Shown in pieces: positions 9,203-17,872 of a stretch of 64,000 nt of DNA. Both the position numbers and the translations under genes were made by a program. Under the pieces are notes generated by a model. The model ran no database searches. It was not told where the DNA came from and worked only from the letters and a program-made list of their open reading frames with translations. How positions within the stretch are numbered: the first letter of the stretch is position 1; each line of letters starts with the position of its first letter. Location of the stretch: the NCBI RefSeq assembly GCF_001050515.1, contig NZ_CAHS01000015.1, positions 372,001 to 436,000 on the forward strand, given 5' to 3'. Origin of the DNA: Erwinia piriflorinigrans CFBP 5888 (GTDB lineage Bacteria; Pseudomonadota; Gammaproteobacteria; Enterobacterales; Enterobacteriaceae).

Positions 9203-9412
9203 TTAGATAGCGGTAACGTTCACAGCCGCTGGGCCTTTCTGGCCGTCCTGAATTTCGAACTCAACGTTCTGGCCTTCAGCCAGAGTTTTGAAGCCATTAC
9301 CCTGGATTGCAGAGAAGTGTACGAACACATCTTTGCTGCCGTCAGCAGGAGTAATGAAACCAAAACCTTTTGACTCGTTGAACCACTTAACCTGACCTTT
9401 AATCTTTGCCAT
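9203..9412 (-). CDS. cspC: Cold-shock-like RNA chaperone CspC
   Basis: 69 residues, essentially identical to E. coli CspC as remembered. A single OB-fold cold-shock domain has RNP1 KGFGFI at 15-20 and RNP2 VFVHF at 29-33. It binds single-stranded RNA and affects stability of stress messages. In E. coli it is constitutive rather than cold-induced. AAGGAA lies before the ATG. It is co-transcribed behind yobF, with an 81-base gap. Confidence 0.97.
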
Positions 9413-9493
9413 TTTGCAAATTCCTTAGAGAGTTTATTAGCCCGTGGGCTTTACATTCAGAAAAACCAGAGACATTACTGCATGAGGCATTAA

Positions 9494-9568
9494 TTAAGGC
9501 TCGGCAAGGAAGCGGTATTCAACGTCAACGTTTTTACTCGGAACTTCTTTACTGAAGATGCCATACAT
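9494..9568 (-). CDS. yobF: YobF, small stress-associated protein, shorter than in E. coli
   Basis: 24 residues, MYGIFSKEVPSKNVDVEYRFLAEP, matching residues 1-24 of E. coli YobF (MCGIFSKEV.SK.VDVEYRF.AEP, 47 residues from memory). Here a TAA follows the Pro codon. In another frame after the stop the sequence continues ...ASCSNVS..., like the E. coli protein, so a one-base indel appears to have shortened the product. YobF is a small protein encoded in the cspC leader. No known domain. The ATG at 9568 is preceded by a sequence compatible with a promoter (TTGCCA, 17 bases, GATAAA, minus strand). Confidence 0.7.
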   Translation of the reverse strand: MYGIFSKEVPSKNVDVEYRFLAEP

Positions 9569-10080
9569 AAACAGAACTGTACCTCGTTTTACCCGAATGT
9601 TTATCACATATCCGCAAATTAATGGCAAGTCATTTTTAATGGGGTAAAGATTTGTCGCACACATTTGAAACGATGTTTGCCCCATTGCTTAGTTTGCAAC
9701 ACGCCTCATTGCCCCCCCCCCCCCTCGAAAAACAGACTGAATGGCGGCATACGCGCGCTGCGCGGCATTATGCGCAACGGCGGCAGTCCCTGCTGCTATT
9801 ATTTTTGTCCGGCAATATTGCATAATATTGGCAAAGCTAATTCAAGATAAATCATTGGGATTATCCCATTAGTAAATAAGCCTGCTCGACTTTTTTTGTA
9901 CAAAAAAACATCGCAAGTACAGACTTATAAACTGTTCGCACCAAAATCAGGAGCTTGTCTTGCCACATGCCTCATTTAAACGCATTGACTGACGTTTTTT
10001 TATTAAAATTTATATCATCAACCTGGTACTGAAATTAATCGGGTTATCTGTTATTACCACAAGGTTATAATATAGATACT
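9569..10080. other. Intergenic region between yobF and the MBL-fold gene
   Basis: About 510 bases without a credible gene. It holds the yobF-cspC promoter region near 9600-9650, a run of 13 C residues at 9712-9724, palindromic GC-rich and AT-rich patches (CGCGCGCTGCGCG near 9752), and A/T runs near 9890-9910. A small ORF at 9665-9850 runs through the C tract and is not called. Confidence 0.6.
9712..9724. repeat. Homopolymeric C tract (13 C)
   Basis: Thirteen consecutive C residues read across 9712-9724 in an otherwise AT-rich spacer. Tracts of this length slip readily in replication and in sequencing. It lies about 145 bases upstream of the yobF start. Confidence 0.9.
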
Positions 10081-11091
10081 TTAGGAATCTTCATCGGTGA
10101 TATTCTCCAGCAACATTTTCCCGCCGATTTTCCACGTTTTAAAAAGACCTGCATCCAATCCTGCCGCCCGCATCGCCCCTTCCAGTGCGCCCGGAGGCTC
10201 ATCCAGGGATTCATCAGCTAACTCAAATACCCCCCAGTGAATAGGCATTGTCACCGGCTGGCCTATTGCCTGATAGAGAGAGACTGCCTGGTCCGGATCC
10301 ATATGTTGAGCGTGCATGAACCATTTTGGTGCATATGCGCCGACCGGTAGAGCAGCCAGATTGAACGGCCCGAGACGGCGAGCAATCTCCAACAAATTAT
10401 CTGAGTAGCCGCTATCACCACTAAACCACAGGTTAAGCTTTCCGGCTTTAATCACCCAACCACACCATAATGAGCGGTTACGATCCCAAAGCGTTCTCAT
10501 GCTCCAGTGACGGGCGGGTACGGCATAAATATCAAGTCCGCCAGTCTGGGTTTGCTGCCACCAGTCCAGTTGCACGACTTGCTGCGCACCGAGTCGCCGA
10601 AACCATTTTTTCAGTCCGAGCGGCACGACAAAGGTCACTTTTGGGAAATAAGCCAGTATTTTTTTGATGGTGCGGCGGTCAAGGTGATCATAATGATTAT
10701 GCGAGATCAGCACGACATCAAGCGATGGCAGATCCTCTATCGCTAACGCAGGCGGTGTTTTGCGACGAGGCCCATAAAAACTTAACGGGGAAGCGCGCAA
10801 AGATAGCGCCGGATCGACAAGCGTATAGCGCCCAGCATTACGCAACAGCAGGCAAGCGTGTCCTAACCACCAGACACAGTCTTTATCACCGCTCAGGTCG
10901 GCAGCTTGCCACCACTGTTGGATAAAATGTTCATAGCCCCTTGCCGGAGGCCGTGGCATTCCCAGAGCCTTGCGTTCGCGCCGCCAGCGTTGCAAATCGC
11001 CTTTCTGATGTGCAATAGGTTCAAGGTTACGAAATCCTTCCGGAGTGTGATGACTCTGCGAGGGATCATACCAGGGATTTTTCCAGGCCAT
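10081..11091 (-). CDS. MBL-fold metallo-hydrolase, RomA / NAPE-PLD-like
   Basis: 336 residues, cytosolic. The metallo-beta-lactamase signature is HNHYDHLD (H131, H133, D135, H136). H195 (PARHWS), D226 (FSGDSGYS) and the C-terminal PIHWG complete a two-metal site. The WWLGHACLLL start of the fold and the FSGDSGY segment resemble the UlaG/RomA/NAPE-phospholipase D branch. Substrate is unknown. RomA was named for lowering porin expression when overproduced in Enterobacter. The gene stands between cspC and yebO, where E. coli has none, and lies 20 bases downstream of yebO on the same strand, so the two are probably one transcript. Confidence 0.85.
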   Translation of the reverse strand: MAWKNPWYDPSQSHHTPEGFRNLEPIAHQKGDLQRWRRERKALGMPRPPARGYEHFIQQWWQAADLSGDKDCVWWLGHACLLLRNAGRYTLVDPALSLRASPLSFYGPRRKTPPALAIEDLPSLDVVLISHNHYDHLDRRTIKKILAYFPKVTFVVPLGLKKWFRRLGAQQVVQLDWWQQTQTGGLDIYAVPARHWSMRTLWDRNRSLWCGWVIKAGKLNLWFSGDSGYSDNLLEIARRLGPFNLAALPVGAYAPKWFMHAQHMDPDQAVSLYQAIGQPVTMPIHWGVFELADESLDEPPGALEGAMRAAGLDAGLFKTWKIGGKMLLENITDEDS

Positions 11092-11111
11092 ACAAGCTCC
11101 TTATTGGAAGA

Positions 11112-11387
11112 TTAGCGTTCGGGTATCAAGCGGGTATAGTCCTGATTCGCTCCCGAAGAGCTCCCTTCAGTAGACTGATTTTCGCCGATTAAACCGTCTG
11201 TCAGCCGCTGCAATAACTGATTCTGGCGTTTTTGCTCTGCCAACAACGATTCCAGCAGCTGGATCTGCTGATTGGCTCTGACGCTTGCCCTGTTGACAAA
11301 AAACCACGCTATCAAACTTATCACGATCGTTATTACAATGATTCCAGTTGACGCCATACTTATCGCGCCGTTTGTCAGCTCGTTCAT
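11112..11387 (-). CDS. yebO: YebO, small membrane-anchored coiled-coil protein
   Basis: 91 residues (E. coli about 95). One hydrophobic segment at about 13-31 (TGIIVITIVISLIAWFF) is followed by NRAS.R.NQQI.LLESLLAEQKRQN.LL, a short coiled coil predicted on the cytoplasmic side, then a polar tail ending RLIPER like E. coli (RLVAER). Function is unknown. In E. coli mgrB lies next to it; here the 229 bases between yebO and yobH contain no mgrB. Confidence 0.88.
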   Translation of the reverse strand: MNELTNGAISMASTGIIVITIVISLIAWFFVNRASVRANQQIQLLESLLAEQKRQNQLLQRLTDGLIGENQSTEGSSSGANQDYTRLIPER

Positions 11388-11616
11388 TCCTGCCTCAAAG
11401 CTAAAATTGCACCACCGGATAATGGCAATGCCGCAATAGAGATTTTACCTGTTCAAGCATTTATTGACAGTGGGATTGAGTCGCTAAACCGTTTATTAGC
11501 AGAGAAATTTATGAGGTAATTCAGCATACTCTTATCGATTAAACCGCTCGTTAACAGCATTCTGCTATGCTGGAAGCGGCGGTGAAAACGCCTGCTCAGA
11601 CTTTAAGGAGAGAATC

Positions 11617-11853
11617 ATGAAATTTTTACTACGCCTTGTCGCGTTACTGGTCATTATCTGGCTTGCCATGCTTTTGACCGGTTACGGTGTGTTGACAGGA
11701 AGCAACAAAAACATTGCTGGCGTTGGTCTGCAATGTAAGTATCTGACTGCACGGGGAATAGTCATTGCGCAGTATCTGCATACCGACAGCGGAGTTATTG
11801 GCGTAACGGACTGCCCAATATTCAGAAAAAGCAGTGAAGTGGTAGATAACTAA
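11617..11853 (+). CDS. yobH: YobH, small exported/membrane protein
   Basis: 78 residues (E. coli 79). An N-terminal hydrophobic segment (about 4-25) is followed by LTGYGVL.GS..N..G.GLQCKYLTARG, YLHT.SG..G.TDCP..RKS..VVDN, matching E. coli YobH throughout. Two conserved Cys (about 38 and 67) could form a disulfide in the periplasm. Function is unknown. AAGGAGAG precedes the ATG by five bases. It is divergent from yebO and converges with htpX. Confidence 0.9.
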   Translation: MKFLLRLVALLVIIWLAMLLTGYGVLTGSNKNIAGVGLQCKYLTARGIVIAQYLHTDSGVIGVTDCPIFRKSSEVVDN

Positions 11854-11941
11854 GCAAAATATGTGTCAAAACGCTGACTACCCGCCTGATGCAAGGGTCA
11901 ACTCGAACGCTTACTTCAGCACAGCTTTAAATTGAACGCTG

Positions 11942-11972
11942 TAAAAAAAAACCCGCCACCGGCGGGTTTTTC
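11942..11972. terminator. Bidirectional terminator between yobH and htpX
   Basis: Nine A, then ACCCGCC (11951-11957), loop ACC, GGCGGGT (11961-11967) and T-rich sequence. It serves htpX on the minus strand and yobH on the plus strand. Confidence 0.88.
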
Positions 11973-11988
11973 ATTTATAAAAACAGCA

Positions 11989-12870
11989 TTATCTGGTGTA
12001 TTGACCGCTGCGCAGCGCCTCAATACGTTTATCCAGCGGTGGATGTGACATAAACAGCTCACTTATCGACTTGGACTTGCCGTTAATACATAAGGCCATC
12101 ATGCTGCTGGCCTCTTGAGGTTCATAGCTGGTTTTCAGGCGTTGCAGTGCGGCAATCATCTTTTCAGACCCGGCAAGACGAGCAGCACCGGCATCCGCAT
12201 GGAACTCACGGTGACGAGAGAACCACATGGTGATGGTGCTGGCAACGATACCAAATACCAGCTCAAGCACCATAGAAACCACGAAATAAACCATCGGGTT
12301 ACCGTTGCTGTTCCCTTCCTCTTCCCGGTCACCCGACATAAAGCCTGCGGCTAACTGTGCCAGAATACGGGAAATGAAGATCACAAAGGTGTTCACAATA
12401 CCCTGAATCAACGTCATAGTGACCATATCACCATTAGCAATATGGCTGACTTCGTGTGCCAGTACCGCTTCAGCCTCATCACGGCTCATATTTTGCAACA
12501 GTCCGGTGGAGACAGCGACCAGAGATGCATCACGCCGTGCGCCAGTGGCGAAAGCATTGATGTCCGGCGCGTGATAGATAGCCACCTGTGGCATGGCGAA
12601 GCCCGCCTGTTTAGACTGTCGTGCAATGGTATCCAGCAGCCAGCGTTCGGTTTCGTTGCGCGGTTGTTCAATCACTTCACCGCCGACGGAGCGGAGCGCC
12701 ATCCATTTCGACATCAGCAGTGAAACAAACGCACCGCCAAAGCCAAACAGACCTGCCATGATCATCAGGCCCATAACACTGCTTGACTGGATCCCTGTCA
12801 GGCTGAGGATCAGCCCGAAAACCACCATAACCCCGAGGTTGGTGAGCAGGAAAAGAGCAATACGCATCAT
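11989..12870 (-). CDS. htpX: Membrane zinc protease HtpX
   Basis: 293 residues, the same length as E. coli HtpX. Two N-terminal membrane helices (about 4-24 and 33-53) lead to the zinc motif HEVSH (H139, E140, H143), with the third ligand in [10 protein letters not shown]. Two further hydrophobic segments lie around 155-215. It degrades misfolded inner-membrane proteins together with FtsH. A long leader precedes it. A CTTGAAA on the minus strand near 12935 resembles a sigma32 -35 element, but the matching -10 is poor. In E. coli kdgR and yebQ intervene between yobH and htpX; neither is here. Confidence 0.96.
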   Translation of the reverse strand: MMRIALFLLTNLGVMVVFGLILSLTGIQSSSVMGLMIMAGLFGFGGAFVSLLMSKWMALRSVGGEVIEQPRNETERWLLDTIARQSKQAGFAMPQVAIYHAPDINAFATGARRDASLVAVSTGLLQNMSRDEAEAVLAHEVSHIANGDMVTMTLIQGIVNTFVIFISRILAQLAAGFMSGDREEEGNSNGNPMVYFVVSMVLELVFGIVASTITMWFSRHREFHADAGAARLAGSEKMIAALQRLKTSYEPQEASSMMALCINGKSKSISELFMSHPPLDKRIEALRSGQYTR

Positions 12871-13028
12871 AAAATTTAATCTTCCTTAGTTATTCGCTGT
12901 TCGCGTTGTACCATCGTAAGGTCAATCCGCTGCTTTTCAAGCACACTTAATCTTTAAGTGTCTAAAAAAACATAACTTTACACTTAGAGTGATTTTTTCC
13001 ACCTCATTGAGTGCGTAATAACAGCAGA

Positions 13029-13058
13029 TAAAAAAGGCACAGCGGACGCTGTGCCTTT
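13029..13058 (-). terminator. Intrinsic terminator of proQ-prc
   Basis: On the minus strand, AAAGGCACAGC, loop GTCC, GCTGTGCCTTTTTT. It is positioned directly after the prc stop codon. Confidence 0.9.
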
Positions 13059-13089
13059 AAAGCTGAATGCGCTTGCAGAGGAGTGGAGT

Positions 13090-15105
13090 TTATTTCTTTT
13101 CCAGTCGCGCCAGATCATTGGCTATCTGCACCGTTTCGTCAAGATACGGGTCCGGCTCTTGATAATCTTTTGCCAGATCGTCAAGTTTCACCAGCGGTTT
13201 TTTACCCGCTGCTTTCAGACGCGTATTGATACGCTCCAGACGCCGTGCATCATCTTCATTATTTTCTTTCTCGCGATTAGCAAGATTAAGAGAAATGATA
13301 TTCCGTTTATCTTTGCTGGCGTTAAAACGAGCAATATCACTGATGATGTACTGGAACTCAGCGTTCTTCGCGATGCGTTGCTCATGATCCTTCAGGAGTT
13401 CAGCCTCTAAAGGCTTCAAATCACCGGTTTTCTCATAGGTCGCCGCATTCACGCTGTCCCAAGGCAACGCATTATCTTCAAACTTCTCACCGGTTTCCAC
13501 CGCTTCCACACCCGTCGGCATCAACAAATCTGGCGTGACGCCTTTACGTTGAGTACTACCACCGTTGATACGGTAGAATTTTTGGATGGTGTATTGCACA
13601 GACCCCAGGGCTGGCCATTCAGGGCGCAGCATCTGGTCGTAAATGCGGTTCAATGAGCGATACTGCTGCACGGTGCCCTTACCGAAGGTTGGCTCACCAA
13701 CAATCAATGCCCGTCCGTAATCCTGCATGGCTGCGGCGAAAATCTCAGAGGCCGATGCACTGAAACGATCAACCATCACCACCAGCGGACCTTTGTAGTA
13801 AGTTACGCCATCATTATCGCTGTCCTGGCGCACTTTACCATTATTGTCACGTACCTGAACCACAGGGCCGCTAGGAATAAACAGGCCTGACAAAGAGACT
13901 GCCTCGGTGAGCGCGCCGCCGCCGTTGGTACGCAGATCGATCACTACGCTGTCAACGTTTTGCTTTTGCAATTTCTGTAGCTGAACTTTCACGTCATCGG
14001 TCAGGCCCACATAGAAACCTGGGATATCGAGCACGCCAACTTTTTGTTTGCCGACGTTATGCACACTCATTTTCACCGCACGATCTTCAAGACGGATCTT
14101 TTCACGCGTCAGGGTAACGATGCGGGTCTTGGTGCCTTTGCCTGCGGGGAGGATCTCAAGACGTACCTTACTGCCCTTAGGGCCTTTTATCTGAGCCACC
14201 ACATCATCCAGGCGCCAGCCAATCACGTCAACCATCGGTTTACCCGGCTGGCCTACGCCAACAATGCGATCGCCTACGGTAATGCTTTTACTTTTCGCTG
14301 CGGGTCCACCGGCCACCATTGAGTTAATCATGGTGTAGTCGTCGTCCATTTGCAGCACGGCACCAATACCTTCCAGAGACAGGCTCATTTCGGTATTAAA
14401 CTGCTCGGTATTGCGTGGCGAAAGGTAGTTAGTATGCGGATCGATTTCATGCGCAAACGCTGTCATTGCCAGCTGGAATACATCTTCGCTGTTACTTTGC
14501 GCCAGCCGACGCTCGGCAAACTGATAGCGTTTGGTAAGAACGTCCCGAATATCTTTCGGGTCTTTGCCAGCCAGTTTTAAACTTAGCTGGTCAAATTTGA
14601 CTTTTGCATCCCAGAGCGCATTCAGCTCGGCGTTGGTTTTAGGCCAAGGCGATTTGCTGCGGTCAATATCAATCGTGTCATTGCCGGTGAAGTCCATCGG
14701 CTTGTCCAATACGGACAATGCATACTGATAACGTTCAAAACGGCGCTGTTGTGACAGGTTATACAGATCGTAAAATACAGACAGCTGGCCATTTTTCAGA
14801 CCGTCGCCCACAGTAGCTTTCTTATCGGCAAACTGGGCAATGTCAGATTCCAGCAACACGTTGTGGCTGTAGTCGAGCAGGTTAAGATAACGTTCAAATA
14901 TCTTAACGGAGAATTCTTGATTAAGATCGAACTGGCGATAATGTGAACGGGTAAAACGCGAAGTCACGCGTTCACTGACGGTCGCATGCTGTGCTTCCTG
15001 ATGCAGCTGGGGGATCTGGTCAGCGCGGGTAATCAATTCAGCTGCGAATACGTTACCTGCCAGCAGCAGGCCCGCCACGATAGTGCTTTTAAGAAGAGTG
15101 TTCAT
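13090..15105 (-). CDS. prc: Periplasmic tail-specific carboxy-terminal protease Prc
   Basis: 671 residues (E. coli 682). The signal peptide MNTLLKSTIVAGLLLAGNVFA is cleaved near residues 21-22. A PDZ domain lies around 240-330. The S41 peptidase core carries the Ser-Lys dyad: Ser in DRFSASASE (S451) and Lys in EPTFGKG (K476). Prc trims the C-terminus of penicillin-binding protein 3 and, with NlpI, degrades MepS, tuning cell-wall hydrolysis. It starts 19 bases after the proQ stop, so the two form an operon as in E. coli. Confidence 0.96.
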   Translation of the reverse strand: MNTLLKSTIVAGLLLAGNVFAAELITRADQIPQLHQEAQHATVSERVTSRFTRSHYRQFDLNQEFSVKIFERYLNLLDYSHNVLLESDIAQFADKKATVGDGLKNGQLSVFYDLYNLSQQRRFERYQYALSVLDKPMDFTGNDTIDIDRSKSPWPKTNAELNALWDAKVKFDQLSLKLAGKDPKDIRDVLTKRYQFAERRLAQSNSEDVFQLAMTAFAHEIDPHTNYLSPRNTEQFNTEMSLSLEGIGAVLQMDDDYTMINSMVAGGPAAKSKSITVGDRIVGVGQPGKPMVDVIGWRLDDVVAQIKGPKGSKVRLEILPAGKGTKTRIVTLTREKIRLEDRAVKMSVHNVGKQKVGVLDIPGFYVGLTDDVKVQLQKLQKQNVDSVVIDLRTNGGGALTEAVSLSGLFIPSGPVVQVRDNNGKVRQDSDNDGVTYYKGPLVVMVDRFSASASEIFAAAMQDYGRALIVGEPTFGKGTVQQYRSLNRIYDQMLRPEWPALGSVQYTIQKFYRINGGSTQRKGVTPDLLMPTGVEAVETGEKFEDNALPWDSVNAATYEKTGDLKPLEAELLKDHEQRIAKNAEFQYIISDIARFNASKDKRNIISLNLANREKENNEDDARRLERINTRLKAAGKKPLVKLDDLAKDYQEPDPYLDETVQIANDLARLEKK

Positions 15106-15124
15106 GCCCTGTTTAGCCTCCGTA

Positions 15125-15817
15125 TCAGAACTGCAAGTGTTCTGCGCGTACTATCATTGCCAGGCCGGAAGCAAGCTGAACCCGGACGCCATCTTTAGAG
15201 ATCTCAAGAATAGTGGCATCCATCGCATTTTTACCCGCGGTGACTTTGATGCTTTGACCCACCTGCAATGCTGCGGTGTCAGTAACTGGCTTACGTTGCT
15301 CCGGTTGCGGCTCAACACGCGGTGCGGGAGAAGAACGTTCTGCCTGCGGACGTGCGGGTTTGCTGCGCACGTTACGTGGCTGCTCACCTGCAACGGCAGG
15401 TTTACGCGCTGGCTTACGCGGACGGCGAGGTGTGGTCTCTTCACCGGCTTCACGCTTTTTCGCTTGCTGCTGTTCACGTTGGGCCTGCACGCGGGCCTTC
15501 GCTTCTTCAAGCTGTTTGCGCGCATGCTCAACATGCTGCTCGTCCAGTTGACCACAGGCATTGCCATCAAGGTCAACACGAGCCGCTCCAGCCTTGATGC
15601 CGTACAGATAGCGCCAGCTGGAGGTATAAAGACGGAGTGCCGAGCGGAGCTGAGTTTTACTCAGGCTCGTTTCGCCCTGCACACGTTCGACTAAATCCTG
15701 AAAGATGCCGATCTTCAGGGGGCGTGCTTCGCCTTCGGCGCTAAAGCATTGTGGAAAACGCTCTGCCAGAAAGGCGATGACTTCTTTAGTGCTATTCAAC
15801 TTGGGTTGATTTTCCAT
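15125..15817 (-). CDS. proQ: RNA chaperone ProQ
   Basis: 230 residues (E. coli 232). The N-terminal FinO-type RNA-binding domain covers about 5-120 ([22 protein letters not shown]), followed by a long basic, proline- and arginine-rich linker and a C-terminal Tudor-like domain (about 178-230, [14 protein letters not shown]...VRVQLASG). It is a global sRNA and mRNA 3'-end binding protein. A minus-strand TATAAT at 15877-15872 is a plausible -10. It leads the proQ-prc operon. Confidence 0.96.
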   Translation of the reverse strand: MENQPKLNSTKEVIAFLAERFPQCFSAEGEARPLKIGIFQDLVERVQGETSLSKTQLRSALRLYTSSWRYLYGIKAGAARVDLDGNACGQLDEQHVEHARKQLEEAKARVQAQREQQQAKKREAGEETTPRRPRKPARKPAVAGEQPRNVRSKPARPQAERSSPAPRVEPQPEQRKPVTDTAALQVGQSIKVTAGKNAMDATILEISKDGVRVQLASGLAMIVRAEHLQF

Positions 15818-15913
15818 GAAATTTCCTGATTACAACGGGTTTGCCAAACAGCGCAGGCATGAACAGGCGACATTATAATGCGCCCTTCAGCAATTGCTAC
15901 GTGATCAAACACT

Positions 15914-16414
15914 TTAGGTGCGATTCATGTGAATAAATTTTTCCACATCCGACCCGGAAAGCACTGCGCAAAGCCCGTCAGTCAACGCTTTTAACCCCTT
16001 TTCATCCTCACTATCGAAGCGGTTATATTCCACGCTGTCGATATCCAGCACGCCAATTACATGGCCATTTACCAACAGCGGCAGCACAATTTCTGCATTA
16101 CTGGTGGCATCGCAAGCAATATGCCCAGGAAACGCATGCACATCATCTATACGCTGTACACTATTCTCCGACACGGCGGTGCCGCACACACCGCGTCCGA
16201 CGGGAATACGCACGCAGGCTATCTTCCCCTGAAAAGGCCCAAGCACCAGCGTGTTCTCTTCCGTTAACAGATAGAAACCCGCCCAGTTCACCCCTTCAAG
16301 ACGTTCATACAAAAGCGCGCTACAATTACCCATCACCGCCAAAAAGCTGGTTTCGCCGTTCAGTAGCGCGTGCATATCTCGATTGAGGTCTGTATAAAAT
16401 TCTGCTTTAGTCAT
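15914..16414 (-). CDS. msrC: Free methionine-(R)-sulfoxide reductase
   Basis: 166 residues, one GAF domain. C67, C77 (GRGVCGTA) and C101 (HIACDA) keep the 10- and 24-residue spacing of the three catalytic cysteines of E. coli fRMsr (YebR). It reduces free methionine-R-sulfoxide using thioredoxin. It is divergent from letA and upstream of proQ on the same strand, with its own gap of 96 bases. Confidence 0.95.
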   Translation of the reverse strand: MTKAEFYTDLNRDMHALLNGETSFLAVMGNCSALLYERLEGVNWAGFYLLTEENTLVLGPFQGKIACVRIPVGRGVCGTAVSENSVQRIDDVHAFPGHIACDATSNAEIVLPLLVNGHVIGVLDIDSVEYNRFDSEDEKGLKALTDGLCAVLSGSDVEKFIHMNRT

Positions 16415-16573
16415 CGTTTAACCATAGTTGAAAATGTGCTTATGCCGCCTTTTGCCTCACCTGATAGTATCAGGCGTAAAAAGCTTTACGGGCAAGGTGG
16501 AATTTCTTTTTATTTAATATAAGCTTAGATTGACCTGCACACGAAAGCATGGCCACAGTCAGTCTTGCTCAGC

Positions 16574-17872
16574 ATGGCATTAATCAGCCTAATCCCGCCC
16601 TGCCCTGGGCTAAGTTCGATCGGTAATATGAAAATACACGCTATCCGTCATGCTCTGCCGCAGGCACGTTATCAGCGATGTCACGAATGCGATACCCTTT
16701 TTTGCTTACCTGATGTGAAGTCCAACCAGTCCGCACACTGCCCACGGTGCAATGCGCGGATACTTAATGGACGTGACTGGTCAATGACGCGTTTAACCGC
16801 CATGGCGGTCACTATGGTGTTACTAATGCCGTTCGCATTCAATGAATCGATTATGTCCATCCGGCTGCTGGGGACTAATATTTACGCCAGTCTGACGGGG
16901 GGGATCCTGCAGATGGCGCAGCAAGGTGACGTGATTACCGCAGCAATGGTCGCGTTTTGCACCATAGGCGCACCGGTCTCTCTGGTGCTCGCCATTGGCG
17001 GACTTTTTATTGGCCACAAACTCGACATGAATCTTCGCCCCATACTGCTCATGCTCGACCGGCTGAAAGAGTGGATAATGCTGGATATTTATCTGGTCGG
17101 CATCGCCGTTGCCTCTATTAAAGTTCAGGATTATGCCGCTATCACTCCCGGGATCGGACTGACGGCATTTATTGCGCTAACGCTGCTGAGCGTGGTGACA
17201 ATGATCCATCTCAACGTCGAGCAGCTTTGGCACCGTTTCTATCCACAGCCGGTGCCCACCGTCGCGCTGACTAAATTGCAGGTCTGCCTTAACTGTCACC
17301 ATACCGGTACGCCGGACGAAAGCGGACGCTGCCCACGCTGCCATACGCCGTTATTTTCACGCAGCCCCCTCAGCCTGCAAAAGTCATGGTCTGCATTGAT
17401 TGCATCGATTATTTTTCTTATCCCCGCTAATCTGCTACCGATATCGGTGATCTGGTTAAATGGCGCGCGTAAAGAAGATACGATCCTGTCCGGCATTCTT
17501 TCGCTGGGCTCTGAGAATATCCCGGTGGCGGTGGTGGTGTTTATCGCCAGTATCCTGGTGCCATTCACTAAGATTATCGTGCTGACCACTCTGCTGCTCA
17601 GCATTCATTTTAACTGTGAACAGGGGCTTAAAACCCGCATCCGCCTGCTGCGCCTGGTGAAATGGGTTGGGCGCTGGTCAATGCTCGATCTCTTTGTGAT
17701 TTCATTAACCATGTCGCTGGTCAATCGCGATCAGCTACTGGCCTTTACTATGGGGCCCGCTGCTTTCTATTTCGGCAGCGCGGTCGTACTGACTATTCTT
17801 GCCGTTGAGTGGCTGGATAGCCGTTTACTTTGGGATGCTCATGCAACAGGAAACGCCGACTACACCGACTAG
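16574..17872 (+). CDS. letA: LetA, PqiA-family inner-membrane protein of the Let lipid-transport system
   Basis: About 432 residues from ATG 16574; a second ATG at 16628 is possible. Neither has a strong ribosome site, but the earlier one better covers the N-terminal extension of E. coli YebS. Two tandem PqiA modules are present, each a zinc-ribbon (CHEC...CPRC near the start and CLNC...CPRC in the middle) followed by four membrane helices. LetA delivers or extracts phospholipid at the base of the LetB tunnel. Its last 32 bases overlap letB. Confidence 0.93.
   Translation: MALISLIPPCPGLSSIGNMKIHAIRHALPQARYQRCHECDTLFCLPDVKSNQSAHCPRCNARILNGRDWSMTRLTAMAVTMVLLMPFAFNESIMSIRLLGTNIYASLTGGILQMAQQGDVITAAMVAFCTIGAPVSLVLAIGGLFIGHKLDMNLRPILLMLDRLKEWIMLDIYLVGIAVASIKVQDYAAITPGIGLTAFIALTLLSVVTMIHLNVEQLWHRFYPQPVPTVALTKLQVCLNCHHTGTPDESGRCPRCHTPLFSRSPLSLQKSWSALIASIIFLIPANLLPISVIWLNGARKEDTILSGILSLGSENIPVAVVVFIASILVPFTKIIVLTTLLLSIHFNCEQGLKTRIRLLRLVKWVGRWSMLDLFVISLTMSLVNRDQLLAFTMGPAAFYFGSAVVLTILAVEWLDSRLLWDAHATGNADYTD

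Noticed and set aside
15083-15694. 203-codon plus-strand frame opposite prc/proQ
   Set aside because: It lies antisense to the well-identified proQ and spans the prc-proQ junction; no protein-like features.
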